Source: Microvirga terrae (GTDB lineage: Bacteria > Pseudomonadota > Alphaproteobacteria > Rhizobiales > Beijerinckiaceae). Taken from it: a stretch of 64,000 nt of DNA. Shown here in pieces: positions 34,295 through 43,284 of this stretch. The stretch's first letter is position 1, and the number at the start of each line of letters is the position of its first letter. Made by a program: the position numbers and the translations under genes. Location of the stretch: positions 5,008,001 to 5,072,000 of the forward strand of contig NZ_CP102845.1 in assembly GCF_013307435.2 (NCBI RefSeq), read 5' to 3'. The notes under the pieces are model-generated. The model was not told the DNA's origin, made no database searches, and was given only the letters and a program-made list of their open reading frames with translations.

Positions 34295-35245
34295 ATGAAA
34301 GCAACGGTACTGAAGATCGCGGTCGCGGCGGGCCTCATGGCCGGCGTCGCCACCGGGGCGATGGCCCAGCAGAAGAACGTGACGATCGGCGTCTCGATCC
34401 CGGCCGCCACCCATGGCTGGACCGGCGGCGTCGTCTACCACGCGCAGGAGACGGCCAAGCAGCTCGAGAAGGGCTATCCGGGCCTCAAGGTGATCGTGAA
34501 GACCTCGCCGGACGGCGCCGCGCAGGCGAACGCCCTCGACGACCTGACCTCGCAGAAGGTCGATGCCCTGGTGGTCCTGCCCTTCAACTCGGACGAGCTG
34601 ACGAACCCCGTCCGCGAGATCAAGAAGCGCGGTACCCTCATCACCGTGGTCGACCGCGGCCTCAAGGACCCGTCGATCCAGGACATCTACGTGGCCGGCA
34701 ACAACCCGGAATTCGGCCGCGTCGCCGGCAAGTACTTCGTGGACAACCTGAAGCAGGGCAACGTCGTGGTGTTCCGCGGCATCCCGACCGTGATCGACGA
34801 GGAGCGCGTGACGAACTTCGAGAAGGCTCTCGAAGGCTCGGGCGTGAAGGTGATCGACAAGCAATATGCCAACTGGAACCGGGACGATGCCTTCAAGGTG
34901 ATGCAGGACTTCCTGTCCAAGCACCCGAAGATCGACGCGGTCTGGGCGTCTGACGACGACATGGCTCTCGGCATCATGGAGGCGATCCGGCAGGCCAAGC
35001 GCGAGGACATCAAGTTCGTCCTCGGAGGCGCCGGCATGAAGGACATGATCAAGAAGGTGATGGACGGCGACAAGATGATCCCGGCCGACGTGTCCTATCC
35101 GCCGTCCATGATCTCTACCGCCATGGGCGTCACCGCGGCGCATTTCTACACCAACGCTCCCATGCGCGGCACCTACGTGCTCAACGCCCAGCTGATCACG
35201 AAGGACAACGCCAAGGAGCACTACTTCCCGAACTCGCCGTTCTAA
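34295..35245 (+). CDS. Sugar ABC transporter periplasmic substrate-binding protein
   Basis: A 316-residue receptor of the ribose/galactose-binding type (peripla_BP_4). ATG 34295 follows AGGGAGG and gives a signal peptide MKATVLKIAVAAGLMAGVA ending in GAMAQ; the frame is open further upstream. The mature part begins KNVTIGVSIPAATHGW, with DALVVLPFNSDEL, TVVDRGLKDPS and VWASDDDMALGIMEAI as ligand-cleft elements. It is the third gene of the transporter. A long hairpin directly after it suggests that its mRNA is protected, which would give the usual excess of receptor over membrane subunits. Confidence 0.93.
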   Translation: MKATVLKIAVAAGLMAGVATGAMAQQKNVTIGVSIPAATHGWTGGVVYHAQETAKQLEKGYPGLKVIVKTSPDGAAQANALDDLTSQKVDALVVLPFNSDELTNPVREIKKRGTLITVVDRGLKDPSIQDIYVAGNNPEFGRVAGKYFVDNLKQGNVVVFRGIPTVIDEERVTNFEKALEGSGVKVIDKQYANWNRDDAFKVMQDFLSKHPKIDAVWASDDDMALGIMEAIRQAKREDIKFVLGGAGMKDMIKKVMDGDKMIPADVSYPPSMISTAMGVTAAHFYTNAPMRGTYVLNAQLITKDNAKEHYFPNSPF

Positions 35246-35260
35246 CAAAGCGACGTGGCT

Positions 35261-35288
35261 CTCGCCTCTCCTGCCCGGGAGAGGCGAG
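35261..35288 (+). terminator. Stable hairpin after the substrate-binding protein gene
   Basis: Perfect 11-base arms CTCGCCTCTCC and GGAGAGGCGAG around a six-base loop, 16 bases after the stop codon and without T tract. It is in the middle of the operon, so partial termination or 3'-end protection of the receptor mRNA is more likely than full termination. Confidence 0.55.
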
Positions 35289-35380
35289 GCAACGGCAAGC
35301 CGCTCGACCGCCGCGCGGCTTTCCCTTGCCGATCCTTGCCGGTTTTCCGCCTTCACTCACGCCATATCGGGAGTTCACCC

Positions 35381-36442
35381 ATGAAGACCATGAAGGGCCC
35401 CGGCCTCTTCCTTGCGCAGTTCGCAGGCGACGAGGCTCCATTCAACTCGCTCGACGCGATCTGCGGCTGGGCCGCGTCCCTCGGCTACAAGGGCGTTCAG
35501 ATCCCCACCTTCGACCCGCGCCTGATCGACCTCCAGAAAGCGGCGGAATCGGACGCCTATTGCGACGAGATCGCCGGCATCGTGCGCTCCCACGGCATGG
35601 AGATCACCGAGCTCTCCACGCACCTGCAGGGTCAGCTCGTCGCGGTTCATCCGGCCTACGACGAGGCCTTCGACGGATTCGCGGCGCCCGAGGTGCGCGG
35701 CAATCCCAAGGCCCGGCAGGAATGGGCGGTCAACCAGATGCTGATGGCGGCGAAAGCCTCCAAGCGCCTGGGCCTCAACGCCAGCGTCACCTTCCCGGGC
35801 GCGCTCGCCTGGCCGTTCATGTATCCCTGGCCGCAGCGGCCCGCCGGTCTCGTCGAGACCGCGTTCGAGGAGCTGGGACGCCGCTGGAAGCCGATCCTCG
35901 ATGCCTACGAGGACGCCGGCTGCGACGTCTGCTACGAGATCCACCCGGGCGAGGACATTCACGACGGCGCCACCTTCGAACGCTTCGTCGATGCGGTCGG
36001 CGGACACCGGCGCGCCTGCATCAACTACGATCCGAGCCATTTCCTGCTGCAGCAGCTCGACTATGTGGCCTTCATCGACCTCTATCACGAGCGCATCAAG
36101 GCGTTCCACGCCAAGGACGCGGAGTTCAACCCGTCGGGCCGCGTCGGCGTCTATGGCGGCTACGAGAGCTGGATCAACCGGGCCGGCCGGTTCCGCTCGC
36201 TGGGCGACGGACAGGTGGATTTCGGCGCCATCTTCTCCAAGCTCGCGGAGTACGACTACGATTCCTGGGCCGTGCTGGAATGGGAATGCGCCCTGAAGCA
36301 CCCGGAGGACGGTGCGCGCGAAGGCGCGGAGTTCATCAAGGCGCACATCATCCGCGTGACGGAAAAGGCCTTCGACGACTTCGCCGCCGGCGGAACGGAC
36401 GAGGCGGCCAATCGCCGGATGCTCGGTATCGACGCCGCGTAA
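35381..36442 (+). CDS. Sugar phosphate isomerase/epimerase-like TIM-barrel protein
   Basis: A 353-residue member of the xylose isomerase-like TIM barrel superfamily (AP_endonuc_2). ATG 35381 follows CGGGAG; MKTMKGPGLFLAQFAGDE is the first stretch. Putative metal ligands are visible in CYEIHPGEDIHDG (Glu/His), CINYDPSHFLLQ (Asp/His), KAFHAKDAEF (His) and the late AVLEWECALKHPEDG (Glu). Family members include inosose dehydratase/isomerase and 3-keto-sugar isomerases. Paired with a Gfo/Idh/MocA dehydrogenase, the arrangement fits oxidation of a sugar or polyol to a keto form followed by isomerisation or hydrolysis. The exact substrate is unknown. Confidence 0.88.
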   Translation: MKTMKGPGLFLAQFAGDEAPFNSLDAICGWAASLGYKGVQIPTFDPRLIDLQKAAESDAYCDEIAGIVRSHGMEITELSTHLQGQLVAVHPAYDEAFDGFAAPEVRGNPKARQEWAVNQMLMAAKASKRLGLNASVTFPGALAWPFMYPWPQRPAGLVETAFEELGRRWKPILDAYEDAGCDVCYEIHPGEDIHDGATFERFVDAVGGHRRACINYDPSHFLLQQLDYVAFIDLYHERIKAFHAKDAEFNPSGRVGVYGGYESWINRAGRFRSLGDGQVDFGAIFSKLAEYDYDSWAVLEWECALKHPEDGAREGAEFIKAHIIRVTEKAFDDFAAGGTDEAANRRMLGIDAA

Positions 36443-36461
36443 GGGATAAGGGGGCAGAAAC

Positions 36462-37637
36462 ATGACGATTGCTGGATCTCCGGAGCAGAAGCTCAACCGC
36501 CGCCTGCGCCTGGGCATGGTCGGCGGCGGGCGCGGCGCGTTCATCGGCGCCGTGCATCGAATCGCGGCCCGCCTCGACGATCGCTGGGAGCTGGTGGCAG
36601 GGGCGCTGTCGTCCGATCCCGAGCGGGCCAAGGCCTCGGGCGAGGACCTGCTCCTGAAGCCCGACCGGGTCTACGGCGACTTCAACGAGATGGCCCGTCG
36701 CGAGCGGCGGCTGAAGGACGGCATCGACGCGGTGGCGATCGTCACGCCCAACCACGCCCACGCGGCGGCCGCGCGCGCCTTCCTGAAGGCGGGCATCCAC
36801 GTGATCTGCGACAAGCCGCTCACCACCACGCGGCGCGAGGCCGATCAACTGGCGAAGCTCGCGAAGGAGTCAGGTCTGATCTTCGCGGTCACGCACAACT
36901 ACACGGGCTATCCGCTCGTGCGCCAGGCCCGCGCCATGGTGCAGGCGGGCGAGCTCGGAGCCATCCGGGTGGTGCAGGTGGAATATGCGCAGGACTGGCT
37001 CGCCACCCGGATGGAGGAGACCGGCAGCAAGCAGGCGGAGTGGCGCACGGATCCGGCCCGCTCGGGGCCGGCCGGCGCGGTCGGCGACATCGGCACCCAT
37101 GCCTTCAACCTGGCCGAGTTCATCGCCGGCGACGAGGTCGCGTCCCTGTCGGCGGAGCTGCACACCTTCGTGGAAGGTCGCAGGCTCGACGACAACGCCC
37201 ACATGATGCTGCGCTTCGCGTCCGGCGCCAAGGGCATGCTCTGGTGCAGCCAGGTGGCGGCCGGCCTCGAGAACGGCCTGCGCATCCGCATCTACGGCGA
37301 GAAGGCCGGGCTCGAATGGCATCAGGAGAACCCGAACTATCTCACCTTCTCGCCCCTGGGCGAGCCGCCGCGCACCATTCGCCGCAACGGCTATGGGGCC
37401 GACGAGGTCTCCCGTGCGGCCTCGCGCATTCCCGGTGGGCACCCGGAAGGGTATCTCGAGGGCTTCGCCCAGCTCTACACGGATGTGGCCGAGCAGATCG
37501 CGGCGCGGCTCGAGAGCCGCGAGCCCAGCCCCTTCTCGCTTCAGGTACCCACGGTCGAGCACGGCGTGCGCGGGGTCCGCTTCATCGAGGCGGCGGTGCG
37601 CTCCTCGCAGCGCAAGGCGGCCTGGGTCGATCTCTGA
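36462..37637 (+). CDS. Gfo/Idh/MocA-family oxidoreductase
   Basis: A 391-residue NAD(P)-dependent sugar/inositol dehydrogenase-like protein. The Rossmann fold at the N-terminus (LGMVGGGRGAFIGAVHRIA) is followed by AIVTPNHAHAAAARAFLKAG and the catalytic-dyad region HVICDKPLTTTRREAD (Lys). A further His is in DIGTHAFNLAEFI, matching the usual EKP...H pattern except that Glu is replaced by Asp. The remainder is the alpha/beta substrate-binding domain. It lies 19 bases after the isomerase gene and closes the operon before a strong hairpin at 37644. Confidence 0.9.
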   Translation: MTIAGSPEQKLNRRLRLGMVGGGRGAFIGAVHRIAARLDDRWELVAGALSSDPERAKASGEDLLLKPDRVYGDFNEMARRERRLKDGIDAVAIVTPNHAHAAAARAFLKAGIHVICDKPLTTTRREADQLAKLAKESGLIFAVTHNYTGYPLVRQARAMVQAGELGAIRVVQVEYAQDWLATRMEETGSKQAEWRTDPARSGPAGAVGDIGTHAFNLAEFIAGDEVASLSAELHTFVEGRRLDDNAHMMLRFASGAKGMLWCSQVAAGLENGLRIRIYGEKAGLEWHQENPNYLTFSPLGEPPRTIRRNGYGADEVSRAASRIPGGHPEGYLEGFAQLYTDVAEQIAARLESREPSPFSLQVPTVEHGVRGVRFIEAAVRSSQRKAAWVDL

Positions 37638-37643
37638 TCTGGT

Positions 37644-37676
37644 CCGCACGGGGCCGGGGCGTCCGGTCCCGTGCGG
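37644..37676 (+). terminator. Terminator hairpin of the sugar operon
   Basis: 14-base arms (CCGCACGGGGCCGG with CCGGTCCCGTGCGG, one G-T wobble) and a five-base loop, six bases after the dehydrogenase stop. A weak T-rich run follows. Confidence 0.65.
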
Positions 37677-37750
37677 CTCCCTTGAAATCGTCCCCGCAAT
37701 CATGACCTATAGGGTGATCACGCCCAGACGCGGACGAGACGATTTTCAAG

Positions 37751-38161
37751 ATGGCTTCCACGCATCAACATCATGGCCTCGAGGACCTGAACGACACCCA
37801 GAAGCGGGTGCATCGGATCCTGTGCTCCGCGCAGAACCCGCTCTCGGCCTATGAGGTGCTCGACAAGATGCGGGCCAAGGGCGCCGTGACGCCCCCGACC
37901 GTCTACCGGTCTTTGGACAAGCTGATCGAGAAGGGGCTGGCCCATCGGCTGGAGAGCCTCAACGCTTATGTGGCCTGCAAGCATCCGCACCAGGAGCACG
38001 ACATGGCGGCCTTCGCCATCTGCGAGGGCTGTGGCCTGGTCAGGGAATTCACCGACCCGCACATCAGCGAGCGCCTCTCCCATTGGGGTGACGATCACGC
38101 CTTCTGCACCAAGAAGGTCACGGTCGAAATTCGCGGCCTGTGCGAGACCTGCGCGAAGTGA
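37751..38161 (+). CDS. zur: Fur-family zinc uptake regulator Zur
   Basis: A 136-residue Fur-family repressor, most likely Zur. The winged helix covers the first half (QKRVHRILCSAQNPLSAYEV, VTPPTVYRSLDKLIEKG). Metal ligands are all present: the His cluster CKHPHQEHD, the first Cys pair CEGCG and the second pair CETC at the C-terminus, the arrangement of a structural zinc site plus sensing site. Binding of zinc would allow repression of zinc uptake genes. None are adjacent. A short ACCTATAGGGT element lies 37 bases upstream and shares the ACCTATA half-site with the palindrome before the next gene. Confidence 0.85.
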   Translation: MASTHQHHGLEDLNDTQKRVHRILCSAQNPLSAYEVLDKMRAKGAVTPPTVYRSLDKLIEKGLAHRLESLNAYVACKHPHQEHDMAAFAICEGCGLVREFTDPHISERLSHWGDDHAFCTKKVTVEIRGLCETCAK

Positions 38162-38177
38162 TCCTACCCTCGGGAAC

Positions 38178-38188
38178 ATAGGCCCTAT
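38178..38188. promoter_or_regulatory. Short AT-rich palindrome downstream of zur
   Basis: ATAGG-C-CCTAT, just after the zur stop, in an AT-rich stretch that continues with TATTTATACGTTATTATATA. It might be part of a Fur/Zur-type operator for the following gene. Weak on its own. Confidence 0.3.
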
Positions 38189-38318
38189 TTATACGTTATT
38201 ATATATCTTTTGACAGATCTCCACCCCCTGTCTGTGTACAAACGCCAGATTCCTCTGCGGAATATGCACAGCTGCAAGTGCCGCCGGTAACGATAGCACA
38301 TTGTCAGATTCGCATTTT

Positions 38319-38338
38319 ACCTATATGAATATATAGGT
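38319..38338. promoter_or_regulatory. Perfect palindrome upstream of Fur-like gene
   Basis: ACCTATAT-GAAT-ATATAGGT, 8-base perfect arms 25 bases before the start codon of the Fur-like gene. Size and AT-richness fit an autoregulatory operator of a Fur-family protein. Confidence 0.55.
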
Positions 38339-38362
38339 TCCGTAATAACAGGAGTGTGGCTC

Positions 38363-38815
38363 ATGAGCACCAAGGCCCTCAGGAAAGAAGAAGAGGAAAA
38401 CCTCCTTCGTCGTGCAGACGATCTGTGCCGCCAGAACAATCTCAGGCTCACGCCGATCCGCGAGCGCGTCTATCGCGAGCTGGTCCAGAGCGGCGGTCCG
38501 GTCGGCGCCTACGACCTGGTCGATCGTCTCAGCAGCGAGAAGAAGCGCCTCGCCCCGGTCACGATCTATCGCGCCCTCGACTTCCTGCGCGATGCCGGCC
38601 TCGTCCACCGTCTGGCCACCCAGAACTCCTACGTCATCTCCCACGGCCAGCCGGACGTGAACGCCATGAAGATCATGTTCGTCGATTCCAAGACGGGCGA
38701 GACCATCGAGGTTCATTCGACCGAGGTTGCGGAGGCCGTGAGGAAGGCCGCCGAGCAGGCCGGCTTCAAGTCCGTTTCACCGTTCATGGAAGTCGAGGGC
38801 GAGATTGCCCACTGA
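38363..38815 (+). CDS. Atypical Fur-family regulator lacking metal ligands
   Basis: A 150-residue protein with a clear Fur-type winged helix (NNLRLTPIRERVYRELVQSG, then LAPVTIYRALDFLRDAGLVH). The C-terminal half is unusual: the His/Cys cluster normally after the wing is replaced by SHGQPDVNAMKIMFVD. There is no CxxC pair, and the only Cys (DDLCRQ) is in the N-terminal helix. Thus neither the structural zinc site nor the regulatory site is recognisable. ATG 38363 is used rather than GTG 38354. It follows zur by 200 bases, has a perfect palindrome upstream and ends before a bidirectional terminator. The signal sensed is unknown. Confidence 0.82.
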   Translation: MSTKALRKEEEENLLRRADDLCRQNNLRLTPIRERVYRELVQSGGPVGAYDLVDRLSSEKKRLAPVTIYRALDFLRDAGLVHRLATQNSYVISHGQPDVNAMKIMFVDSKTGETIEVHSTEVAEAVRKAAEQAGFKSVSPFMEVEGEIAH

Positions 38816-38866
38816 GCTCGGACGACGAAAGGCAGAACCGCCCCTGCCTTCCGCCGCCTGAAACGC

Positions 38867-38893
38867 AAAAGGCCGGGCGTTGCCCGGCCTTTT
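38867..38893. terminator. Bidirectional Rho-independent terminator
   Basis: AAAAGGCCGGGC-GTT-GCCCGGCCTTTT, a perfect stem flanked by A and T runs, lying between the convergent Fur-like gene and RND pump gene, so it can serve both. Confidence 0.9.
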
Positions 38894-38952
38894 CTTCGTT
38901 CTGGAGCTTGAGATGAATCCCGAACGCGGCTCCCGCGTTCGGGATCGTCCCC

Positions 38953-41900
38953 TTATTCCGCCGCCAGAGCCTGGCGATGGGGATGCGCCTCCTCGGCCCG
39001 AGCGACCCGCACCGTCTCCTTCGAGATGAAGGTGTAGAACATCGGGACCACGAAGAGAGTGAAGATCGTGCCGATCGACATGCCCGACGCGATTACGAGA
39101 CCCATGGAGAAGCGGGCCGCCGCGCCTGCGCCGCTGGCATAGAGGAGCGGGGCGACGCCGAGCACCATGGCGGCCGTGGTCATGAGGATCGGGCGAAGAC
39201 GCACGCGCGCCGCCTCCTCGATGGCCTCACGCTTGCTGACGCCGTGCTTCTCCTTCTGCTCGTTGGCGAACTCCACCATCAGGATGCCGTGCTTGGTGAT
39301 CAGTCCCACCAGGGTGATCAGCCCGACCTGCGTGTAGATGTTCAGTGTCGCCAAACCCAGGTTCAGGAAGATCATGGCGCCGAACATCGAGAGCGGCACC
39401 GACATCATGATGATGAACGGATCGCGAAAGCTCTCGAACTGCGCTGCCAGCACCAGATAGATCACGATGACCGCAAGGCCAAAGGCCATGAAGATCGAGC
39501 TGCCCTCCTGGATCTCCAGGCGCGACTGGCCGGCATAATCCTCGTAGAAGCCCTGAGGCATGACCTCCTTGCCGATGGAGCGCAGCGTCGCCAGCCCTTC
39601 CGACGTGGTCACGCCAGGCAGAGGCAGCGCCGAGACGGTCGCCGAGTTAAGCTGGTTGAACTGCTCGATGGCGGCTGGCGCGGCGTCTGTCTTGATGCTG
39701 ACCAGGGCGGAGAGCGGCACCATGGATCCATCGGAGGCCCGGACGTAGTACTCGGCCAAGCGTTCCGGGTTCAGGCGGTCCTCCTGCCGGACCTGGCTGA
39801 CGACATCGTAGCTCCGGCTGTCGCGGTCGAACTTGGAGATCGGCGCGCCGCCCACGAGGGCCCCGAGCGTGTTGCCGATCTCGGAAACCGGCACGCCGAG
39901 CGCGGCGGCGCGATCACGATCCACGGTGATGCGGGCACGCGGGGTCTCATAGGAGAGCGAGTTCTGGACGACGATGAACTTGCCTGACTTCATCGCACGC
40001 TGGCGGATCTGCTCGGCCACCTCGAAGGCCTGCGACGAGTCGCCGATGGTGCGCAGCACATACTGGATCGGCAGGCCGTCGCCGCCGCCCGGCAGGGACG
40101 GAGGCGCGAAGGCGAAGGCCTGCACGCCCGCGTTCTCGTTCAGGAGGTTCTGGATGTCCTGCTTGGTCACCGCACCCTTCTTCTCGCGCTCGCTCCACTC
40201 CTTCAGCTTGAAGCCGAAGAAGCCGCCGCCGGCACCGTCGATGCCGACGATGAGGAAGCTGTCATCGATCTCGGGGATCTTCTCGCCTGCGTTCGTGAAC
40301 TGCTTCGAGAAGGCCTGAGTGTAATCGGCCGTCGCGTATTTCGGCACGTTGACGATGCCGAGATAGGCGCCTTGATCCTCTTCCGGCGCAAGCTCGGAGG
40401 AGGTCTTGGTGAACAGGAACACCGTGGTGCCGAGCAGGACGGCCACGATGACCAGCGTCACGCCGCGATAATCCAGAGACCCCCTCAGGCGCCTTCCATA
40501 CCAGTTCTCGAGCCGCGTGAAGGTGCGGTCCACGAAGGCGGCGAACCGGCCCTGCCCGCCATGCGGCTTCAGGAGCTTCGAGGACATCATCGGCGAGAGC
40601 GTCACCGCGACGATGCCCGAGATGACCACCGATCCCGCCAGCGTGAAGGCGAACTCCCGGAACAGCGAACCCGTCAAGCCTTGCGTGAAGCCGATCGGCG
40701 CATACACGGCCGCCAGGGTGATCGTCATTGACACGATCGGAATGAAGATCTCCTTCATTCCCACGATGGCGGCCTCGACGGGTTTTAAGCCCTCCTCGAT
40801 GTGCCGGTGGATGTTCTCCAGCACCACGATGGCGTCGTCGACCACGAGACCGATGGCCAGCACCATGGCCAGCAGGGTCAGGAGGTTGATCGAATAGCCC
40901 AACGCATAGAGGAAGAAGCACACCCCGATGAGCGAGAGCGGGATCGTCACGATCGGGATCAGCACCGACCGGAAGGATCCCAGGAAGAGCAGGATCACCA
41001 CCACGACGATGAGCGCCGCTTCGCCGATGGTCTTGAACACCTCCTCGATCGAAGCCGAGATGAAGTTCGACGCATCGTAGACGATCTCGACGGTCATGCC
41101 CTTCGGCAGGGTCGGGCGGATCGAGTCGATGGCCGTCGTGACGGCGGCCGCGACGGTCAGCGGATTGGCCGACGGGGTCGGGGTGATGCCGATGAAGGTG
41201 CCCTGGCTGCCGTTGAAGCTGACGATCGTGTCGGTGCTCTCGGGCCCGAGTTCCACGTCCGCCACGTCGCGCAGGCGCACGACCTGATCCCCCTGGGAGC
41301 GGATCGGCAGCATGCTGAAGGTCTCGGGCGTCTGCAGGGTGGTCTGCATGTCGAGACGGTAGGCCACGTACTCGCTCTGGGTCTTGCCGGGCGCCGCGAG
41401 GAAGTTGTTGGCGTTGATCGCCTGAACGACGTCGCCGGCCGTCACGCCGCGGGCGGCCAGACGGACGGGATCGAGCCAGACTCGCATGGAGAAGTCGCGC
41501 CCGCCGAGGATCTCGGCGTTGCCGACGCCCTCGAGCGTCGCGAAGCGCGGCTGCACCACCCGGGTCAGGAACTCGGAGACCTGCTCCGGATTCATCTCCG
41601 TGCTGCCGAAGGTGATGTACATGAGGGCGAAGCTCTGGCCCGTGCCCTTCATGATCACCGGATCCTCGGCCTCCGAGGGAAGCTGAGCGCGGACCTGCTG
41701 CACCTTTGCGGTGACCTCGGTGAGCGCCGCGTTAGGATCCGTGTTCAGACGCATGCGCACGGACACGGTGCTGATGCCGAGACGGCTCTGCGTCGTCACG
41801 TAGTCCACGCCTTCCGCGCTCGACACGGACTTGGCAATAGGCGTGCTGATGAAGCCCTGGATCAGGTCGGCGCTAGCGCCCGTATAGGTCGTCGTGATCG

Positions 41901-42036
41901 TGATCGTGGTTTCCTCGACCTCAGGATACTGACGCACCTGCAGGCTCATCAGACCCTGCGCGCCGAGCAGCAGGATCAGGAGGCTCACCACCATCGACAG
42001 GACGGGGCGGCGGATGAAAAGTTCAGTGAAACTCAT
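38953..42036 (-). CDS. RND multidrug efflux pump, inner-membrane subunit
   Basis: A 1027-residue proton-driven RND transporter of the hydrophobe/amphiphile efflux (AcrB/MexB-like) family. The N-terminal MSFTELFIRRPVLSMVVSLL helix is followed by two large periplasmic loops. The conserved proton-relay pair is in VLAIGLVVDDAIVVLENIHR (about residue 405). Later helices include LVGLITKHGILMVEFANEQ and the final IGTIFTLFVVPMFYTF. The length is normal. It lies ten bases after the adaptor gene, so both form one operon, controlled by the TetR-type repressor encoded divergently. No outer-membrane channel gene is present; a shared TolC/OprM-type partner is needed. Confidence 0.94.
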   Translation of the reverse strand: MSFTELFIRRPVLSMVVSLLILLLGAQGLMSLQVRQYPEVEETTITITTTYTGASADLIQGFISTPIAKSVSSAEGVDYVTTQSRLGISTVSVRMRLNTDPNAALTEVTAKVQQVRAQLPSEAEDPVIMKGTGQSFALMYITFGSTEMNPEQVSEFLTRVVQPRFATLEGVGNAEILGGRDFSMRVWLDPVRLAARGVTAGDVVQAINANNFLAAPGKTQSEYVAYRLDMQTTLQTPETFSMLPIRSQGDQVVRLRDVADVELGPESTDTIVSFNGSQGTFIGITPTPSANPLTVAAAVTTAIDSIRPTLPKGMTVEIVYDASNFISASIEEVFKTIGEAALIVVVVILLFLGSFRSVLIPIVTIPLSLIGVCFFLYALGYSINLLTLLAMVLAIGLVVDDAIVVLENIHRHIEEGLKPVEAAIVGMKEIFIPIVSMTITLAAVYAPIGFTQGLTGSLFREFAFTLAGSVVISGIVAVTLSPMMSSKLLKPHGGQGRFAAFVDRTFTRLENWYGRRLRGSLDYRGVTLVIVAVLLGTTVFLFTKTSSELAPEEDQGAYLGIVNVPKYATADYTQAFSKQFTNAGEKIPEIDDSFLIVGIDGAGGGFFGFKLKEWSEREKKGAVTKQDIQNLLNENAGVQAFAFAPPSLPGGGDGLPIQYVLRTIGDSSQAFEVAEQIRQRAMKSGKFIVVQNSLSYETPRARITVDRDRAAALGVPVSEIGNTLGALVGGAPISKFDRDSRSYDVVSQVRQEDRLNPERLAEYYVRASDGSMVPLSALVSIKTDAAPAAIEQFNQLNSATVSALPLPGVTTSEGLATLRSIGKEVMPQGFYEDYAGQSRLEIQEGSSIFMAFGLAVIVIYLVLAAQFESFRDPFIIMMSVPLSMFGAMIFLNLGLATLNIYTQVGLITLVGLITKHGILMVEFANEQKEKHGVSKREAIEEAARVRLRPILMTTAAMVLGVAPLLYASGAGAAARFSMGLVIASGMSIGTIFTLFVVPMFYTFISKETVRVARAEEAHPHRQALAAE

Positions 42037-42045
42037 GGCTGATGC

Positions 42046-43179
42046 CTATTGCCCGCTCGCAAGCTTGGATGTGTCGAGCTTCGTCACGTCAATGGAGTTG
42101 TCGATCTTGACGGTCGCGCCGGACTGCAGCTTGTTCTGCCCCGAGGCGACCACCTGCTGGCCCGGATTCACGCCGGAGACGATCTCGAGAGCGCCGCCGC
42201 GGCGACGGCCGGTCTTCACGAAGACCTGCTTGGCGGTGAGGACCGGCTTGCCGTCCTTCTGCTCCTCGTCGATCGTGTAGACGTAGTCGCCGTAGAGGCT
42301 GGCGATGACGGCAGTCTGCGGCACGGTCATGACATTCGGCTGCTCGGGCAGGATCACCTCGACGTGGAGGAACTGACCCGGCAGGATGGCGCCGTCCTTG
42401 TTGTTCTCGACGAGCGCCTGGACCGAGACGAGCCGGGTCTTGGGATCGACGCGGGGATCCTTGCCGATGACGCGGCCCTTGAACGGAAGATTACCCTCGG
42501 TCGTTCCGAGATGGATCTCCTGGCCGAGCTTGACCTCGCTGGCGCGCTGCTCCGGAACCGTGAAATCGACCTTCATCGACGACAGATCCTGGAAGCTCGC
42601 GATGACGGTCCCGGGCTGCAGGTACTGGCCGACATCGATCCGCGGAATGCCGATCACGCCCGAGAAGGGCGCCTTCAGGGCCTTCTGCTCGATCGTCGCC
42701 TGCAGGCGTGCGAGGCGGGAGCGGGCCGCCGCGAGCAGGGCGCTGGCCTGATCGAGATTGGCCTCCGTGCCGTAGCCGCGGGCCGACAGGGCCTTGGCGC
42801 GCTCGAAGCTGCTCTCGGCCGTCTTGACGTTGGCTTGAACGTCCTGAATGTCGGAGCGTTCGACCGTATCGTCGAGCTGGACGAGAACCTCGCCCTGGCG
42901 GACCTCCTGGTTCGCCTTGAACTTGATCTGGCTGACGATGCCGGCTGTCTCGAAAGCGAGCTCGACGCCGTTCGCCGCCTTGGCCGTGCCGATGGCGCCG
43001 ATGCTGGGGGTCCAGGTCTTCGCCTCGACCTTGGCGGCCGAGATCGTCTGCGGCGGCGGCTGCATGGTGGCGAAGAACTGGGTGATCATCTTGTCGCGGA
43101 AGAAGTTGAACCAGACCAGTCCGGCGCAAAGTCCGATTGCAAGAATGAAGACAAGAGCAACTACAATGCGCCGTTTCAT
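42046..43179 (-). CDS. RND efflux periplasmic adaptor subunit
   Basis: A 377-residue membrane fusion protein. ATG 43179 gives MKRRIVVALVFILAIGLCAG, a single N-terminal membrane or signal segment; the frame extends to a TTG at 43206. A hairpin-lipoyl region follows: FKANQEVRQGEVLVQLDD, a short coiled coil, then KAPFSGVIGIPRIDVGQYLQ. Beta-barrel and membrane-proximal domains follow (TVPEQRASEVKLGQEIHLG, DPRVDPKTRLVSVQALVEN). It bridges the RND subunit and an outer-membrane channel. The promoter overlaps the TetR-type operator at 43286-43307. Confidence 0.92.
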   Translation of the reverse strand: MKRRIVVALVFILAIGLCAGLVWFNFFRDKMITQFFATMQPPPQTISAAKVEAKTWTPSIGAIGTAKAANGVELAFETAGIVSQIKFKANQEVRQGEVLVQLDDTVERSDIQDVQANVKTAESSFERAKALSARGYGTEANLDQASALLAAARSRLARLQATIEQKALKAPFSGVIGIPRIDVGQYLQPGTVIASFQDLSSMKVDFTVPEQRASEVKLGQEIHLGTTEGNLPFKGRVIGKDPRVDPKTRLVSVQALVENNKDGAILPGQFLHVEVILPEQPNVMTVPQTAVIASLYGDYVYTIDEEQKDGKPVLTAKQVFVKTGRRRGGALEIVSGVNPGQQVVASGQNKLQSGATVKIDNSIDVTKLDTSKLASGQ

Positions 43180-43284
43180 AGGCTTTTTCCGAGAGTTAGG
43201 GCTCAATCCTCAAGCCCTGTACGACTATGGTGGGTGCGGCAATAGCGTAACTTTACCTTGACGCCAAGGCCGTGAGAGTGAATT

